DNA of 64,000 nucleotides from Liolophura sinensis (lineage: Eukaryota > Mollusca > Polyplacophora > Chitonida > Chitonidae), in assembly GCF_032854445.1 (NCBI RefSeq), contig NC_088300.1:76745966-76809965 (forward strand), in the 5' to 3' direction. The position numbers and the translations under genes were made by a program. The notes under the pieces are model-generated. The model had not been told where the DNA came from and did no database searches. It was given only the letters and a program-made list of their open reading frames with translations. Shown here in pieces: positions 9,620 through 23,049 of this stretch (its first letter is position 1; the number at the start of each line of letters is the position of its first letter).

Positions 9620-12375
9620 CTGAAATGAGACACAAATTAACACACCGTAAGCACAGCGTCAAAACTGGAAGCAATTCTAGAAGACACTAATACCCAATAA
9701 TTACGTCACCGCTTTTTTACGCCGGTGCATCATGGGAAAAACCCGGATGTTGTGGGGTGAAGGCGCCATTATTGTTTGAGATTTGGCTTGTACATGTACA
9801 TGTATATCCGTTTCGGTTTTCAAGAGCTGCTTAAATTTCGCTGTTAACATGCCACTTGTTGACTGTTGTGTCAAAATGCATGTGGTCATCTTGAAGGTCT
9901 CCTTCCCTGACACAGAAATGAGGTATGACCCGGTCTTTATCCACAATACCTTTTAACCAACAACCGATGACAATCAGGTTTATGGGAAATTAAGGTATAG
10001 GCCTTCATTTTTCGGAAGTACGACAGCGAGTGGATCAAGCAACACATGACTGTGTTCTTTTGATATAGGAAAGCCCCTGTGTATTATATTACGAGTTGTC
10101 AAAGAGGTGTAAAGACGACCCAAAGGTCATGAGAGTTCACAGCTGTTTGCCATAGTCTGAATTAGATGGGTCCTTGGCGGTTATTGCCACTTGTTCCTTT
10201 ACTGAGAAAAAACCGCCAGAGGGGATGTGTATAGTGGTATCAGTCTTTTCAGCATTATGCAATTTACAGAAGTTCAAATGTGATTCATATTTCATAAAAA
10301 AACATTTAAAACATTATGTTCCCCTGATGTATGTATAGGAGAGGGGGGTGGGGGGGGGGGGGGGGTCAGCAGGACAAAGGAGCCTCAAACCAGTGCGGGC
10401 GCAGCGAGTTCAAGTCCAGCTCATGCTGGCTTCATCTCCGGCCGTGCGTGGGAGTCTGCGGGTGGTGGGTTTTCCTTGGGGTCTGCCCGATAACAATAAT
10501 GCTGGTCACAGTCGTGTAAATGATTCATTCTTGAGTAAGGCGTAAAACATCAATCATATAAATAAATAAATAAATAAATCGAACAATCGTCTATTACAAT
10601 ATATGTAGGCGTGGAACTGATTTTTGCTCATTTGCACACAACACCTCCGCGATGAGTAATAACCATCTGATTGAATAGAACAGGAAACGGAGAGTGAGGA
10701 GGAAAGAAGTGTTGATGTTAAAACATGCTGAAACACTTGAGTTCTTATTTTTTTAACATAATTCTTACTTGAAAAAGACACACTGATATAACTTTTATAC
10801 AGAAACTGAGAACTAGTTGCGAAAGGATGTTGTCGTACAATACGTTTTACTTTTGTCCCATACATCCGCCCCATCTAAAAGAAAGGACTATACTGTAATT
10901 TTTCAAATTCTTAGGGCATAAAGTGATGATGAATGCAGACGTAAAAATATGTATATGTTTTTCATTAAATGTATTAACCACTGTATTCGTTAAAAATAAC
11001 CATATGACAAAAGGGAAACTGTCTATTCCTTTTACAATTATATGTATATTAGCTCAAAGAAGACGACCAGATGTCCCAAAAATATGACGAATTACGGTAA
11101 TTTGTAAAATGGTTTTTACATTCGTCCATTTCTGGTAATACAAAACAATACTTGCATTAATACACGCCAGGGGATTGAGCCATTCTGATTTATATGTATA
11201 CACGCACATGCTTATAGGAATACCAACCAGTAATGGGAACTTTCTTTCGCTGACGAATCATGATTGATACAACGATGATCAAAAATGTTATTCTGACACC
11301 TTTCTGCAAAATCAGTAACTTGCAGTCAGATTACATGAAAACGTGGTCATTTGAAGTCACTTTGGTCTAGAAGTGGCATCGATCCCACCAGTTTACATAA
11401 CACCTAACAAATGATCCCTGATACAACCACCATTACGCTGGCTCCAAGTGTCTGCATCGACATACGTCAATAACTTCCCCACTTGCAGGAGCAAAGTGTC
11501 ATACGTAATGCCAAACTGCCCTGTTTGGGGTCATCACTAACCCCCGAGGAACGATGGCCCTGTGGCTATCTGAGTCAGCATTCAATCCATAATTAGAAAT
11601 TGAGTAACGTACATGTAGCAGAGAGACTCGGCCCAACAGGGCATGTTATTCCCAGGGGAAATGTGACCTTACTGACTGGGCGCTACTGATGTCAGTCACA
11701 GATTGGTGTGACTATCAAGGCATAAAGAAGAGGGGGTGCATGGGCTGATCTGGAATCGTTTAGCTAAGACACATAAACGTTAAACTTTCTGTTGGACACA
11801 GCTGGCACTCACTGGGCATTTTAATGCAGTGTCAGAGGGATCTCTTTATGAAAAGTAGGTAACTGTTATATGCGTGTTATGAATCCTTAAAAGTTTCGAC
11901 GGTTGTTTCTCAAATCTGTGCTAATATTACTTTACAAAAACTTTAAACTTCAGTAATTTTATCAAAATATATATCTCAAAACAAACCCAACATTTAAGTG
12001 TTTATCATTTCCTTGAATAAAGAGGGAAGGAGAAATAAAACAACCTGTTGAAGTTTCTTTACTTTTTAAAAGTGTCAATGCCAAGTTATTACTGACAAAA
12101 CTGTAAGTCTTGAAAATGTCGAAACGACTTATACACAAATATTAACAAGTCGCTTTTCTCTGTTTTATCCGACGCTATGGTGGTGTGGTTATCAGTTTGG
12201 AATACCAGTGACGTTCTGCGTAGGACTCGAGAGATTTCCCCCAAAATCATTGTGTTTCACAAAACAATACAACAATTTCTGATGACGGATTCGGCTCTTT
12301 ATGCCCCACTCTACAACTCCAGCTCGATGAATACAAGGACGGAAGATGAATTAACAAAATGTAATAATACCTTAC
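9620..12375. other. VMAT 5' flank or first intron; one SINE, otherwise nothing seen
   Basis: A SINE lies at 10375-10580 with a G run before it (10340-10366). No exon, RNA gene or other element is recognised. Confidence 0.5.
10375..10580 (+). mobile_element. tRNA-derived SINE with conserved core and AAAT tail
   Basis: It contains part of a tRNA-like head ('ggagcctcaaaccagtgcgg'), a B-box-like 'gagttcaagtcc', a core ('gggttttccttggggtctgc'), 'cttgagtaaggcgtaaaac' and an AAAT repeat tail. Copies of the same family are at 36745, 40870, 53104, 53431 (reverse) and 54450. Confidence 0.8.
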
Positions 12376-12601
12376 CTGTTGTCAATAGGCTTTGTCGGAT
12401 TTTCTCAAAATGAGTGTTATTTTGCGGCACGAGCGACCTCCAACTGAGGCAATATTCCGCGTGGTCCAGAAGCTGGCGGGCTTCCTGCGATGATATCGGC
12501 CTTGCGGGATGTCCCGCTGGATCGGCTTGCGTGACGAGTTGCTGAGATGATAGCCACATTGCCTTTATTAAACGTAATCTACCTCGGCATTTTGGAAACA
12601 A
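12376..12601 (-). other. Candidate 5' exon (possibly VMAT 5' UTR) ending in a good splice donor
   Basis: The region is richer in GC and CpG than its surroundings. The minus strand has an open frame from 12601 that runs into ACAACAG|GTAAGG (12375 onward), a good donor. Joining it to the VMAT acceptor at 9619 would give GTT TAG, so the open frame would act as an upstream ORF rather than extend the protein. No transcript evidence is available; this could equally be an unrelated open stretch. Confidence 0.25.
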
Positions 12602-13238
12602 TAGTAATATCTAATCGCGAAGAAGAAAGAATTGCATGTCGGACCTTAATTTAAATCAATGGCTCTTATTTCCTGTTCAGATCCTAAGGAAAGATCGGCC
12701 TTCATTGGCGTACGACGACAACCGCATTCCCAAAATCAGCAAGACTCACTGGAAGCTGTCAACCAGAAACGCCGCTCAGGAATTCCTCTCCGATATCACG
12801 ACGCAGTTTAATCCTTTCGCGAATGCAATTATAACTTTTATCATTTAATAAAAGCCATGTATTAGCCACGCCACAAAAACAGTGAGGTGAAGACAATCGT
12901 AAAATAGCGTGAATTTCCCCGCTCAGTACCAGTGTCTTTTCAGTTCCCCTAATCTTTCCAACCACGGCTGTAAAAAGAAATCGACAAAATATTGCACAAA
13001 ACCCATACACAATATCATACGCAATACATCAAAACCGTTTTATTCTTAAGCAAAAGACTAGATTAGCGACCTGTGAGGAGCTTAGGACTTTTCAGGGGAT
13101 GGCATGAAGACTCGCCAATTAGGTAAACCACTTTCAATCCGTCCTTAGCAAGGCTGTGCCTGTGACAGGAAGTGCGCAGGAACCACTTCCGCTTGGCGCA
13201 TTTCTACATGACGGCGAGTGGTGAGCTAAGTGCTGCTG

Positions 13239-13250
13239 GGTCACGTGACC
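13239..13250. promoter_or_regulatory. Palindromic E-box (GGTCACGTGACC)
   Basis: A perfect 12-bp palindrome centred on CACGTG, the site of USF/MITF-type bHLH factors. A second TCACGTGA lies at 13421-13428. The pair sits upstream of the VMAT gene and of the candidate 5' exon, so a promoter or enhancer role is possible but unproven. Confidence 0.3.
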
Positions 13251-14039
13251 AGTCCCTATCAATCAACGGATGCATTTGCTTGTAAGTAATTCAACTTCGA
13301 ATTCACTGGCGATGTCAAAACTTGCACATGATATATGCTGTTCTCACCGAGCCATTATCGCCAACCCAAAATTGTTCTCGGCCACAGATACTTTCGCAGC
13401 TAAAAAACATTTGGTTTCGATCACGTGACAACCAGATCGAACTTCATTATCCGTTGGATCTAAAAATAAGCTCGGTACGATCAAAATTGTCTTTGCAACT
13501 AACCACAGCAAGTTCTACGTGTGAGAACTTTTGCGGGAAATGGATCTTTGGTGGTAGCGTGTGTGCATGAAGGCGGTATAGTTTTCTGCCATGTAATAAC
13601 GTGAATCAGGGTCCCTTATATTTCATGATTAACAGATAGGCATATCTTTACAGCTGGATAGTGGCTATTTCAGAACCTCTTTGAAAGTTTGATGAATTGC
13701 CTTTTAAAGTTTAATAAGGTACGATAGAATTATCAAAATTATCGAACCCTTTTTTATTTCCGTTAATCTGTGACTCATTTTAATTAAGCATATGCAACAT
13801 TTACCATCAAAGACAACTATTCTAAATTTACATCATCATTCCTGCCCTTCGCTAAAAGTTCCTGTTTTTAACAGGTACAGTACCTTTTCCTCTTACTTCA
13901 AATCGATGTCAAGTAAAATGTAATGTAAACCGGGGTGTTCAGTCACACCAATTTAGCGTACTCTCTGTTATGGCCTTCTAACTCTAGTGAAACCGTAACA
14001 AATCACGGATTTCAACTGGGAAATGTCCACTGTGTAGAC

Positions 14040-14865
14040 AGGAGAGCGTGACTACTGTCTAGGGAACATCCGTGTGAGACAGGAAGGTGTGACTACTGCC
14101 TGGGGAACACCCGTTATGGAGGCAGGAAAGTGCGGCTGCCTGGGGAACACCCGTTATGGAGGCAGGAAAGTGCCACTACGGCCTGTAGAACTCCCGATAT
14201 GGAGGAGAACATCCATGTGAGGCAGGAGGGTGAGACTTTTGCGAGAGGAACACCCTATAAGGGGACAGGAGGGTGTGATAAATACCTGGGGAACACTCAC
14301 TATGGAGACAGGAGGCACACACTGTGGGACTGAAGGGTGTGACTACTGCCTGGAGATCACCCGTTATGGAGACAAGACGGCTTGACTAATGCCTGGAGAA
14401 CACCCGATGTGAAGGCAGGAGGGTGTGACTACTGTCTGGAGAACACCTGATGTGGGGCTGAAGGGTGTGGCTACCGCCTGGAGAACACCCGGTCTGAAGG
14501 CAGGGAGATGTGACTTCTACCTGGAGAGCACATGATATTGAAGCAGGTGGGTGTGACTACTGCCTGGAGAACACCCGTAATGGTGATAAGAGGACTTGAC
14601 TACTGTCTGGAGAACCCCCACTGTGGGATGGAAGGGTGTGACTACTGTCTGGAGAACATCCGAAGTGAAGGCGGGGGGTGGGGGGACTACTGTCTAGAAA
14701 AAACCCGATGTGAAGCGGGAGGGTGTGACTACTGTCTGGAGAACACCCGATGTTAAGGAAGGGGGGTGAACTACTGCCTGGGGAACACCCGTGTGAGGCA
14801 GGAGGGTGTGACTACTGCCTGGAGAACACCCGCTATGGAGGCAGGAGGGTGTGACTACCCTGGAA
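14040..14865. repeat. ~41-43-bp minisatellite
   Basis: The unit is like 'gtgtgactactgcctggaga' + 'acacccg' + 'ttatggaggcaggagg'. About 19 diverged copies are present. Open frames inside it are repeat by-products. Confidence 0.9.
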
Positions 14866-14869
14866 TGGG

Positions 14870-15540
14870 TTACGACATGAGTCGGAGGCTACCTGGTATC
14901 ATATTTAGTGATGGTTATGTAGAACTCAGATGTAATCTACGTGAAGTTGCTAATGTACTGGAACCGTGTGAAAAAGCTATCAGGAGGGATTGCTGTGTTT
15001 TACATGATTAACAAGCTTCGAATAAAGCTAGTTAAGTTAGCTTGGTTTGGTTCATTTACGGAATGAAGCCGTAAAAAGACATGTATTCAGAAACAAGATG
15101 AATGTATTTTCTACGCTTTGTTAATAATGCAGCTCGGAGACCATGCGCTTCCCAAGGAAACACTTTTACTTGCAGTGCAATAAAAGTTGATCTGTTTCTT
15201 TTTATCAGATGAAAGAAATGCAAATCTCGCTAAAAGCCATGAATTTACGGTGGCTTAACCGACGTTTTGGCTATGCTTCTTTCATTACATTAGGTTTCGG
15301 GGTTTCTCTTACGCCATTATGCCAAACCACAAGATGGAACTGGTTGCAAAACATACCAAACGACATTACAATTAAACTGTCAAAAATATGCTGAATTCAC
15401 CCATAAAAAGATACAGAAACACAATGCTCCTCATGACAGGTTTATAGTACCTCCGCCATTTGTACATGTCAGTTTATGTCCTATGTGTGAGCTTTAATTA
15501 CCACAAGGTCTGCGCATCTTAATCAATAAAAACAATTCTA
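14870..15540. other. Nothing recognised
   Basis: Unique AT-rich sequence between two minisatellites. A 61-codon open frame at 15209 matches nothing I know. Confidence 0.4.
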
Positions 15541-15544
15541 TGAT

Positions 15545-16100
15545 TTGTCCTAAGATCATCCTGTGATCTGTGTGATACAACCCGCCGCAGGAAGTACAAA
15601 AGTCCTAAGATCATCTTGTGATCTGTGTGATACAACCCGCCGCAGGAAGTACAAAAGTCCTAAGATCATTCCGTGATCTGTGTGATACAACCCGCCGCAG
15701 GAAGTACAAAAGTCCTAAGATCATCCTGTGATTTGTGTGATATAACCCGCGGCAGTAAATACAAAAGTCCTAAGATCATTCCGTGATCTGTGTGATACAA
15801 CCCCCCGCAGGAAGTACAAAAGTCCTAAGGTCATCCTGTGATTTGTGTGATATAACCCGCGGCAGTAAATACAAAAGTCCTAAGATCATTCCGTGATCTG
15901 TGTGATAAAACCCGCGGCAGTAAATACAAAAGTCCTAAGATCATCCTGTGATCTGTGTGATAAAACCCGCGGCAGTAAATACAAAAGTCCTAAGATCATT
16001 CCGTGATCTGTGTGATAAAACCCGTGGCAGTAAATACAAAAGTCCTAAGATCATCCCGTGATCTTTGTTATGCAGCCCCGGCAGTAAATACAAAAGCTGC
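15545..16100. repeat. 55-bp minisatellite, about ten copies
   Basis: The unit begins 'agtcctaagatcatcctgtg' and ends 'gcaggaagtacaaa'. The spacing is exactly 55 bp at 15601, 15656 and 15711. At least two variants (cgccgcaggaag and cgcggcagtaaa) partly alternate. Confidence 0.93.
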
Positions 16101-16109
16101 CGATGTGAG

Positions 16110-18630
16110 ATTCGGACAACCATAACATTACATTCACGTTTAGTGAACACTTGAACGAAAATACAGCACAACACACCTATAAATGCTTCATGACGGTAAA
16201 GTATAAATGTAACTGTTATCACCAGATCCGATGTGTGAATTGGACACAGACTTCTTTTCATATCTAAGTATATATCGTATAAAATTGCAGACATCACAGA
16301 TGATGTATCAGCTTTGGATCAGTTTTAAATCCCTGAGTTAGAAGTTGACTCTACAAAACATATGTTTAAGTTGCATAACTGTCCACGTTCGAACAGTGGT
16401 GTTTGACTATACTTGCATCGTGACATTTGCGTAACGGTACGGATTATTTTGTTGTCACTCATCTTCGACGGTGACAAAACAACTATGGCGACATGCGACG
16501 TGCGTTGGTCGTGGCGTACACAGTCAGGCCAGTTCATCAAAGCTTCATGTATTTGTGACGACTCACGCATCCCATGGTTTTACGCAGTCATATCAGCTTT
16601 CATCATGGATTTAATTAGAATTCTGCTATGTTAGCCTTTAATGTTAGCTTATCAAATCCATCAGACATTTCCTAATTACATTGTCATCTCAAACAGCGTG
16701 CAATCACTTAAATCTACAAATGGAAAATTGTCCCAGAGTAAAATGTACACCTTGTTTTTTCTACATTCCACGAAGATTTGATAGCACGAATTTTACCTTG
16801 AAAAAGTGAGGAATTCCTGTAGCACATATTTTACAACAGGAATAGATTTGAGAATTGACAGTGACGGCATCCATCACCCTCCATACCCCCGACACTTCTG
16901 CCTGCTCACCGTCAACTGCAGAGGGAAGACACAAAATGGCTACCGCCTACCAGTATTTGGTATAAATCCCTAGAACTAGCAATAGAAGGCTACCTGTGAT
17001 GAGGTAAGTGGCATCATCAAGGTTTAAATGACGTACCTGCACTACTGTCAGACTCCATCTAGCTTAGGGCGAAGAAACACACGGCACGGTGACGTGCCAC
17101 TCTCAGATCTGCCAAAGCCCAGTCATCAGTGGCAACAATTATTTTCACAAGGCAAGGCGTTTGATTTCCCGCCTCAGATTCCGTGCAGATTCGAGCTGAC
17201 GCCTGCTGGGTGTCTCGAGGCACTTTCAGGCTTTCACAGGCTGGCACCGCCGAAAACTTGGATAGCATGGGAAGGAGAAAAACATGCTCATGATGTTTAA
17301 AAAACACAACAAGTCAGGCGAAGTTGACTGCCAGTGTGCTGACTTCCATGGCATGGCCAGAAGACAAATGAGCGAAATTTGAACAGTCATCGATTTTTGT
17401 CGATACGATCAATTACCAGTGTGTTATGTGGAATCATTGACAATATCTGGCTTGTAATTGCTCTAGCTTTCCTCGGCATCCCACTCGCTAGGCGTAACGT
17501 AGAATTAATGTGCTCCTATCCAGACATGTCATATTATATATGTATGGCCTCGCATCCAGTCAGCTTGTGGTCAGACATGGAGAAAATCGAAGTCAAAATG
17601 CATCGATAGAGAGGATTGAAACATATCTGTACCTAGCTGGACAGACCATCCGTCCTTCTCGAATCGACTGGCCCGTGATGAATGTTTGCCTTGTCTCTTA
17701 TTAATGGCCAATACCAAAAGCTAGAGTCAATATTTAAGAAGAATTTGTAGCTGTCATATGGAAAGAGAAGGGGGGTTACAGGGGGATTTACGATGGAACA
17801 TATACCCGGTAATTACCCTACCCACCCGGCCCATACCTTTGTCACGAACAAAGGCGGAATAAGCAGTTAGAAAGCCCACTGTGACCGTAAAGCCGTGACA
17901 AATTGATAATCCACCATGAATGACTAAACATAACGCAATCTTGGTAAAATAATACAAGTATAAGGTACACCCAGAAAAACCTGGGAATATAAAATATGGT
18001 AATCATAAAGAACTGTCACAATATTCATGGTCCCTCTGAGAGGCTAAGAAAACAATACGGGCATATAATTGACAATGCAATAAACGAAATAAAAATGTTA
18101 TAAAATATTACTGTACCCGCCGAATGCAGTTTTTGATAGATAGTATACCATGTGTATTGGACAATATTTGTTCGTATTTTTTACTTCAAATGAATGTAGA
18201 ATATAGAAAACAGAACAACAATCACTTCTCAGCATACATAGTGCGCTCAATATTAAAACCTGGATAAATGACATGTAAATAAAATAACATTCCCGTTAAT
18301 TTTTTTTTTAATTTTGGTATTAAGAAAATTCAAATTTATGTAAAATGTAAATAAAGCTGTCTCCAGACAGATTGAAGGGTGCATAAAAGCATGAAAGAAA
18401 ACACCAGGAATTCTAGTACCCGTAAGGAGACAATTTACAGACAATATAGGTCTCACTTTTCCACTCTGTAACTCTATAGCATACACTACACCTAAAATAG
18501 TACAAACAGATGTACATGTACTTTTAATAATACTTAGTGGCTTTTAGTGGCTTCTTTCACAAGATCTTAACTCAGGAAAAACAAATACCACTGTTACAAT
18601 ACGTGGAACAATGGTAAGCGTGCAGTTAAA
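16110..18630. other. No gene seen; unique sequence
   Basis: The part at 16860-17360 is GC-balanced, non-repetitive and could be conserved non-coding DNA. Overlapping open frames on both strands there (17028-17307) match no family I recognise. Confidence 0.35.
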
Positions 18631-18644
18631 CTGGTAGCCTGATA

Positions 18645-18703
18645 TCGCCACGATATGGCTGAAATATTGCCGATGTGGCGTTAAGCCATAATCATTCATT
18701 CAT
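18645..18703 (+). mobile_element. 59-bp tail-only SINE unit with 13-bp target-site duplication
   Basis: The insertion runs from 'tcgccacgatatggctg' through 'gatgtggcgttaagcc' to an ATTC repeat tail. It is flanked by the perfect duplication TGGTAGCCTGATA at 18632-18644 and 18704-18716. Confidence 0.85.
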
Positions 18704-18719
18704 TGGTAGCCTGATACAA

Positions 18720-21700
18720 AGCACGGCTGGACATTTGACATAAAGGATAAATGTGCCGAACCTTTCACGGTCCCTGTTGCTGTGCTTGTAGCTATTTCTC
18801 ATTCCTTACAAAAGACTGTTAATGAATGAATAAAGCATGACCAGATGTCAATGCAGAGCAAGGATCAATGCTGAACAAACACCGAAGCAGTGCTCCTGTG
18901 CCACAAACCAGTCAGACATGTTTAATATTTAGAGTGCCGGGTACAATCGACTTTAGCGCCTAACATTACGCCGCCTCCCATTTTCTTTCGGCGAAGAATA
19001 ATTGCTTTTCTTGTTCTTGGTATCAAACACGGTGATATGTCAGCATCTTGGATCGAACAGGCAAGGGATTAATATCATCATTTGTTTTCCAGAAGCACAC
19101 ACCTTTGACGAGTCGAGTCGCTGGCCATCTCTAAATTGGGGTGATATCACTGCCAAGGCTGTTCCCCGAGCCCACCGTTGTGAAATTAAAACGACCCAGC
19201 TCAAAGGTTAGGGGGAATAATATTAGACATATCATTCATTGCTCCATCGGATTACTTTCAGAAATGTTTAAGAGACATTGGGGAACACGGACATGGGCTG
19301 TGTGCACTTTACAGCCCTCAGTCCCTCAGACAATCTGGCTAACACGAGATTTGAGATGGAATCACATGCAAGATAGCATCCAGATAAAGGTGTGCCCAAG
19401 ACAAAAAGTCTCTATACTTAGTATTCATGACCCTTTTAAATGCGTAAGCTGTGATACGAGGCTATCGTGGGATCGCCGATCGATGAGTAATGTTGACCAG
19501 ACTTGTGCTCGCCGTGGAGCTCTCTGTGTGAGGTAATCGTAGGCTTAATGTCGCTGTCATCCGAGGTGGTACAGGGAGCGAACTGGGACAAGAGTGTATC
19601 GCAGACATGCTGTTTCCAGTTCTGGTCATGCTTTAGTAATCACTAACTGCACCAAGACCAGATTTTCAATCACGACAAAATGACATGGTCGTACACTATG
19701 GCCAAAATTCTTTCAAGCTAAAGTCAGGCTGACATGAAAGCTAACTAAACAGGCAGACATTATGCATGAGACAGCTCTTGAAGTTCCTCTTCCACGCTCT
19801 AAATAAATAATCTTCGCTGATTTTTGTTAACTGGATTTATATTTGAAATAAAATATGAATTAACTATCACTCAGGTAATAATTAATTGATAATGCCAAGT
19901 CTAGTTAAGTAATAGACAAACTGCATTTGACAATGACATATCAATGTTTTCCTAAATTCTTTTTAATGATTAAAATATTATCCCCTGTTTCCCTACCCAT
20001 ATATTGATTTAGACATCCGCATCTCAACTCAGAAGTTAAACGATTCTTTCTGCATTTGAAAAGCAGCAATTATTAATAGCAAATACCCCTTCATGTAACC
20101 AAACATCGATTCGTCAGCAATTATTTGATTTTGGGTATTTTTGTTACGAATGGTATTAGATGAATGAGTATTTGTTGTTCGGTGGCGAAAATCCGGCTCA
20201 CCTGAGTGTGCTTCACCTGTGCACAAGGCTCGATGCCGCTCTGTGAGTTTGCTTAATATTTAAGTACACTGATATCTGTAGTTAACTAGACGCCAGAATC
20301 GAGCAGTGCAGAATCGGTAACTTGCCTTGGTGCAAGCTCGTCTGAATCAAGGCTGTCACGATGAAATCTGTAGATACACATGTAATCGATCAGCTCAGCT
20401 TGATTAAGTCATATATTAACCTGCTCACCTTCCCTCAGAGACCTTTGGGCACAGCGTACTTCTCCGTTAGCGCCTGTCCTGGAACACAGTTTATACGAAG
20501 GTGCTGGTTAAGAAAAGTTCATTTCTGTTAGATCATCTGATACTATTCAGTGCGACTGGCACAGACAGCTGACGTTCAGTCACTTCTATACACAAACCAG
20601 TAAAACAAAAGCGCACCACTGGAAACATATTTGAGACATCGTCTTTGGTCGTTCAGCCCGATAGTTTCTCTGGTATAGCTTCACGTTCTTCCCGAAGGCA
20701 CGCCAGAATAACCCAGTCTGCCCTATGGCTGCCATCTACAATCGCCAAGCTAAATAGAAAAGCTACTTTCAGGACACGAGTACATCGTCTGTTGGCGCGA
20801 CAGGAAACACTCTACTCAGTGCTAGCCATGAGAGCTGCTTCTTCACAGCTCTCCTCGCAACTTTCAAACAATCTGCCGGAAAAGTTACTTTCCAAATAAA
20901 TCACAAGTGTAGTCTGAAGGGGTCATAGACTCATTCGCCAAAAGGCCAGCTCTGATAACCATTTATGGGTAATCTTAGAACTTGCTGTTATCAGCGTCAG
21001 CATCTTGTTGACTATTGGATGATTGGTGGAGAAAATGACTCTAAGCAAAGTCTGGTTAAATATTCACACTGCTGTAATATGTATCAAAACTTCTTCAGTA
21101 CTGTTTAAAGTACCAATCAACCAAATACATATTCACTTTAAAACTCAGCCGGTTAAGAGACGAGAATCCATTATCACTTCTAAAACAAAACTAAAAATTT
21201 GGGGGATTATGATTGTTTTATCTGTTGCAGATGGTAAAGTGTTTTGCGGTAAAGTTTTATTTCGTTTTTGAAAATGTTCGCATTAATACATATCTTAGGT
21301 ATATTTAAAACAGATAACACAAATTGTACGTGTGAAATCTATAGATTTCTGGTTACTATTTGTTATAACTTGTTCTATATTAATCTGTCACATAAACTTC
21401 ATAGACCGGGAAGTACCGACCACATGTAAAACATACTATATCAAATAAGAATTTATACCCTATACAGTTTAATGGACACATATCCAAGCTACATGTATAC
21501 TTTATAAGATAATCTGAGTATTGAGGTGCCATCAGACACAGAAGGCATCGGATTACAAAATTACAGTTGTAAGCCTTTTATTCTAGATTAGCCTGCGTAT
21601 GGAACTGTGCGAAAAGTTCTTAACAGTGTCTAATGTTAAAACATTAGACTTCCAGAAGCTTTCACTTTACCGGCACTTAGATACCATTCGCTGCGTCTCA

Positions 21701-22500
21701 GATCTGTTTGAGTTGTAAGTCAAACCTTGAACAGACATGCCTCCGTACAGAAGTAGAAACTCCTGTTCAAACATCTCATTTTCGATTTTCTAATTACACA
21801 GCGTGGATCTGTTCTGTGAGCAGACACCAGTTTGTTCAGATAAATTACCTCATCAAGACTTCGGTAAGATCAACAAGGATTGATAAGGTCAGGGTATTTT
21901 CACGGAAATGTCTGCCCTTTCCAGAATTAAGACAAAAGTTTGAAGGCCATATCAAGCCACTCTAATAATTTGAGTGATCCTTGCCATCACTTTCCACGGA
22001 GTGAGAAGTGGGATTTCTAATCTGCGTGGTTTGAAAAACATGCGAACATTTTGAACATGCGAAGGCTTATTGCAACACTGACGAACAGGTCTCTAAAATA
22101 CATTAAATTAATGTTAACTTATTCAAATACAGCAAGCCTGGTGGTGTCAGCTACACCAAGCTCCCATAGTGATCACCACACCTTCCCTGCAGGATAGGTC
22201 TTCATAACAAGGACGAAGGCCTTGACCGGGAAGTACATTTGCATGTCTGCCATAGAGTGCTGGTATAACGAACCACAGAGACATGGGATTAAATACACAC
22301 AAAAAACAAAGAAAAAACAGGACCGTGAAAAGGGAAAAAAATCACAATCAAAATGAAAAAGTAGACGTCACAGCGCTTCATAATCAGGACCTAGAAGCTA
22401 ATGCGCTTAAAAATGAGAAACCGAACACATTAGCCTGTCAAAAGGAAAACTAGACACAATATAGAGTATGAACATAGTAAACCAGGCACACAAGCGCAGC
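18720..22500. other. No gene or element recognised
   Basis: AT-rich unique sequence. The open frame at 20645-20899 (+) is arginine- and serine-rich and matches nothing I can name. Confidence 0.4.
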
Positions 22501-22503
22501 AAA

Positions 22504-23040
22504 CTGGAAAAATGAAAACTTGACACACTTAAGTGCTACACTTGACAACTTGACACACTAGTTACCTAAACTGGAAAACTCCACACATGAAAGTGCTAAA
22601 CAGGACAACTTGACACACGAGAGTGCTAAACAGGACAACTTGACACACGAGAGTGCTAAAATGGACATCTTGACACACGAGCGTACTAAACTGGACAACT
22701 TGACATACGAGAGTGCTAAACTGGACAACTTGACACACGAGAGTGCTAAACTGGACAACTTGACACACGAGAGTTCTAAAATGGACATCTTGACACACGA
22801 GAGTGCCAAAATGGACATCTTGACACACGAGCGTACTAAACTGGACAACTTGACACACGAGAGTGCTAAACTGGACAACTTGACACACGAGAGTGCTAAA
22901 CTGGACAACTTGACACACGAGAGTGCTAAACTGGAAATCTCCACACACGAACGTGCTAAATCAGACACACGACCCGGCCAAAATAGAAAACTTGCCTATG
23001 AACGCTCGAAAATGGAAATCTTGACAGATGAACAAGACAA
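22504..23040. repeat. 30-bp minisatellite open in several frames
   Basis: The unit is like 'ctaaactggacaacttgaca' + 'cacgagagtg', exactly 30 bp. Being a multiple of three and free of stops, it is open on both strands; the plus strand would encode a ten-residue repeat 'LTHESAKLDN'. No start context, splice sites or flanking coding sequence support a gene. Confidence 0.93.
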
Positions 23041-23049
23041 TTCTTGATA

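Noticed and set aside
15545-16100. CRISPR-like array
   Set aside because: The regular repeats have no unique spacers; this is a head-to-tail minisatellite in eukaryotic DNA. The same applies to the other arrays.
22558-23047. Overlapping 128-145-codon open frames on both strands
   Set aside because: They are by-products of a stop-free 30-bp tandem repeat; no start context, splice signals or non-repeat coding sequence.
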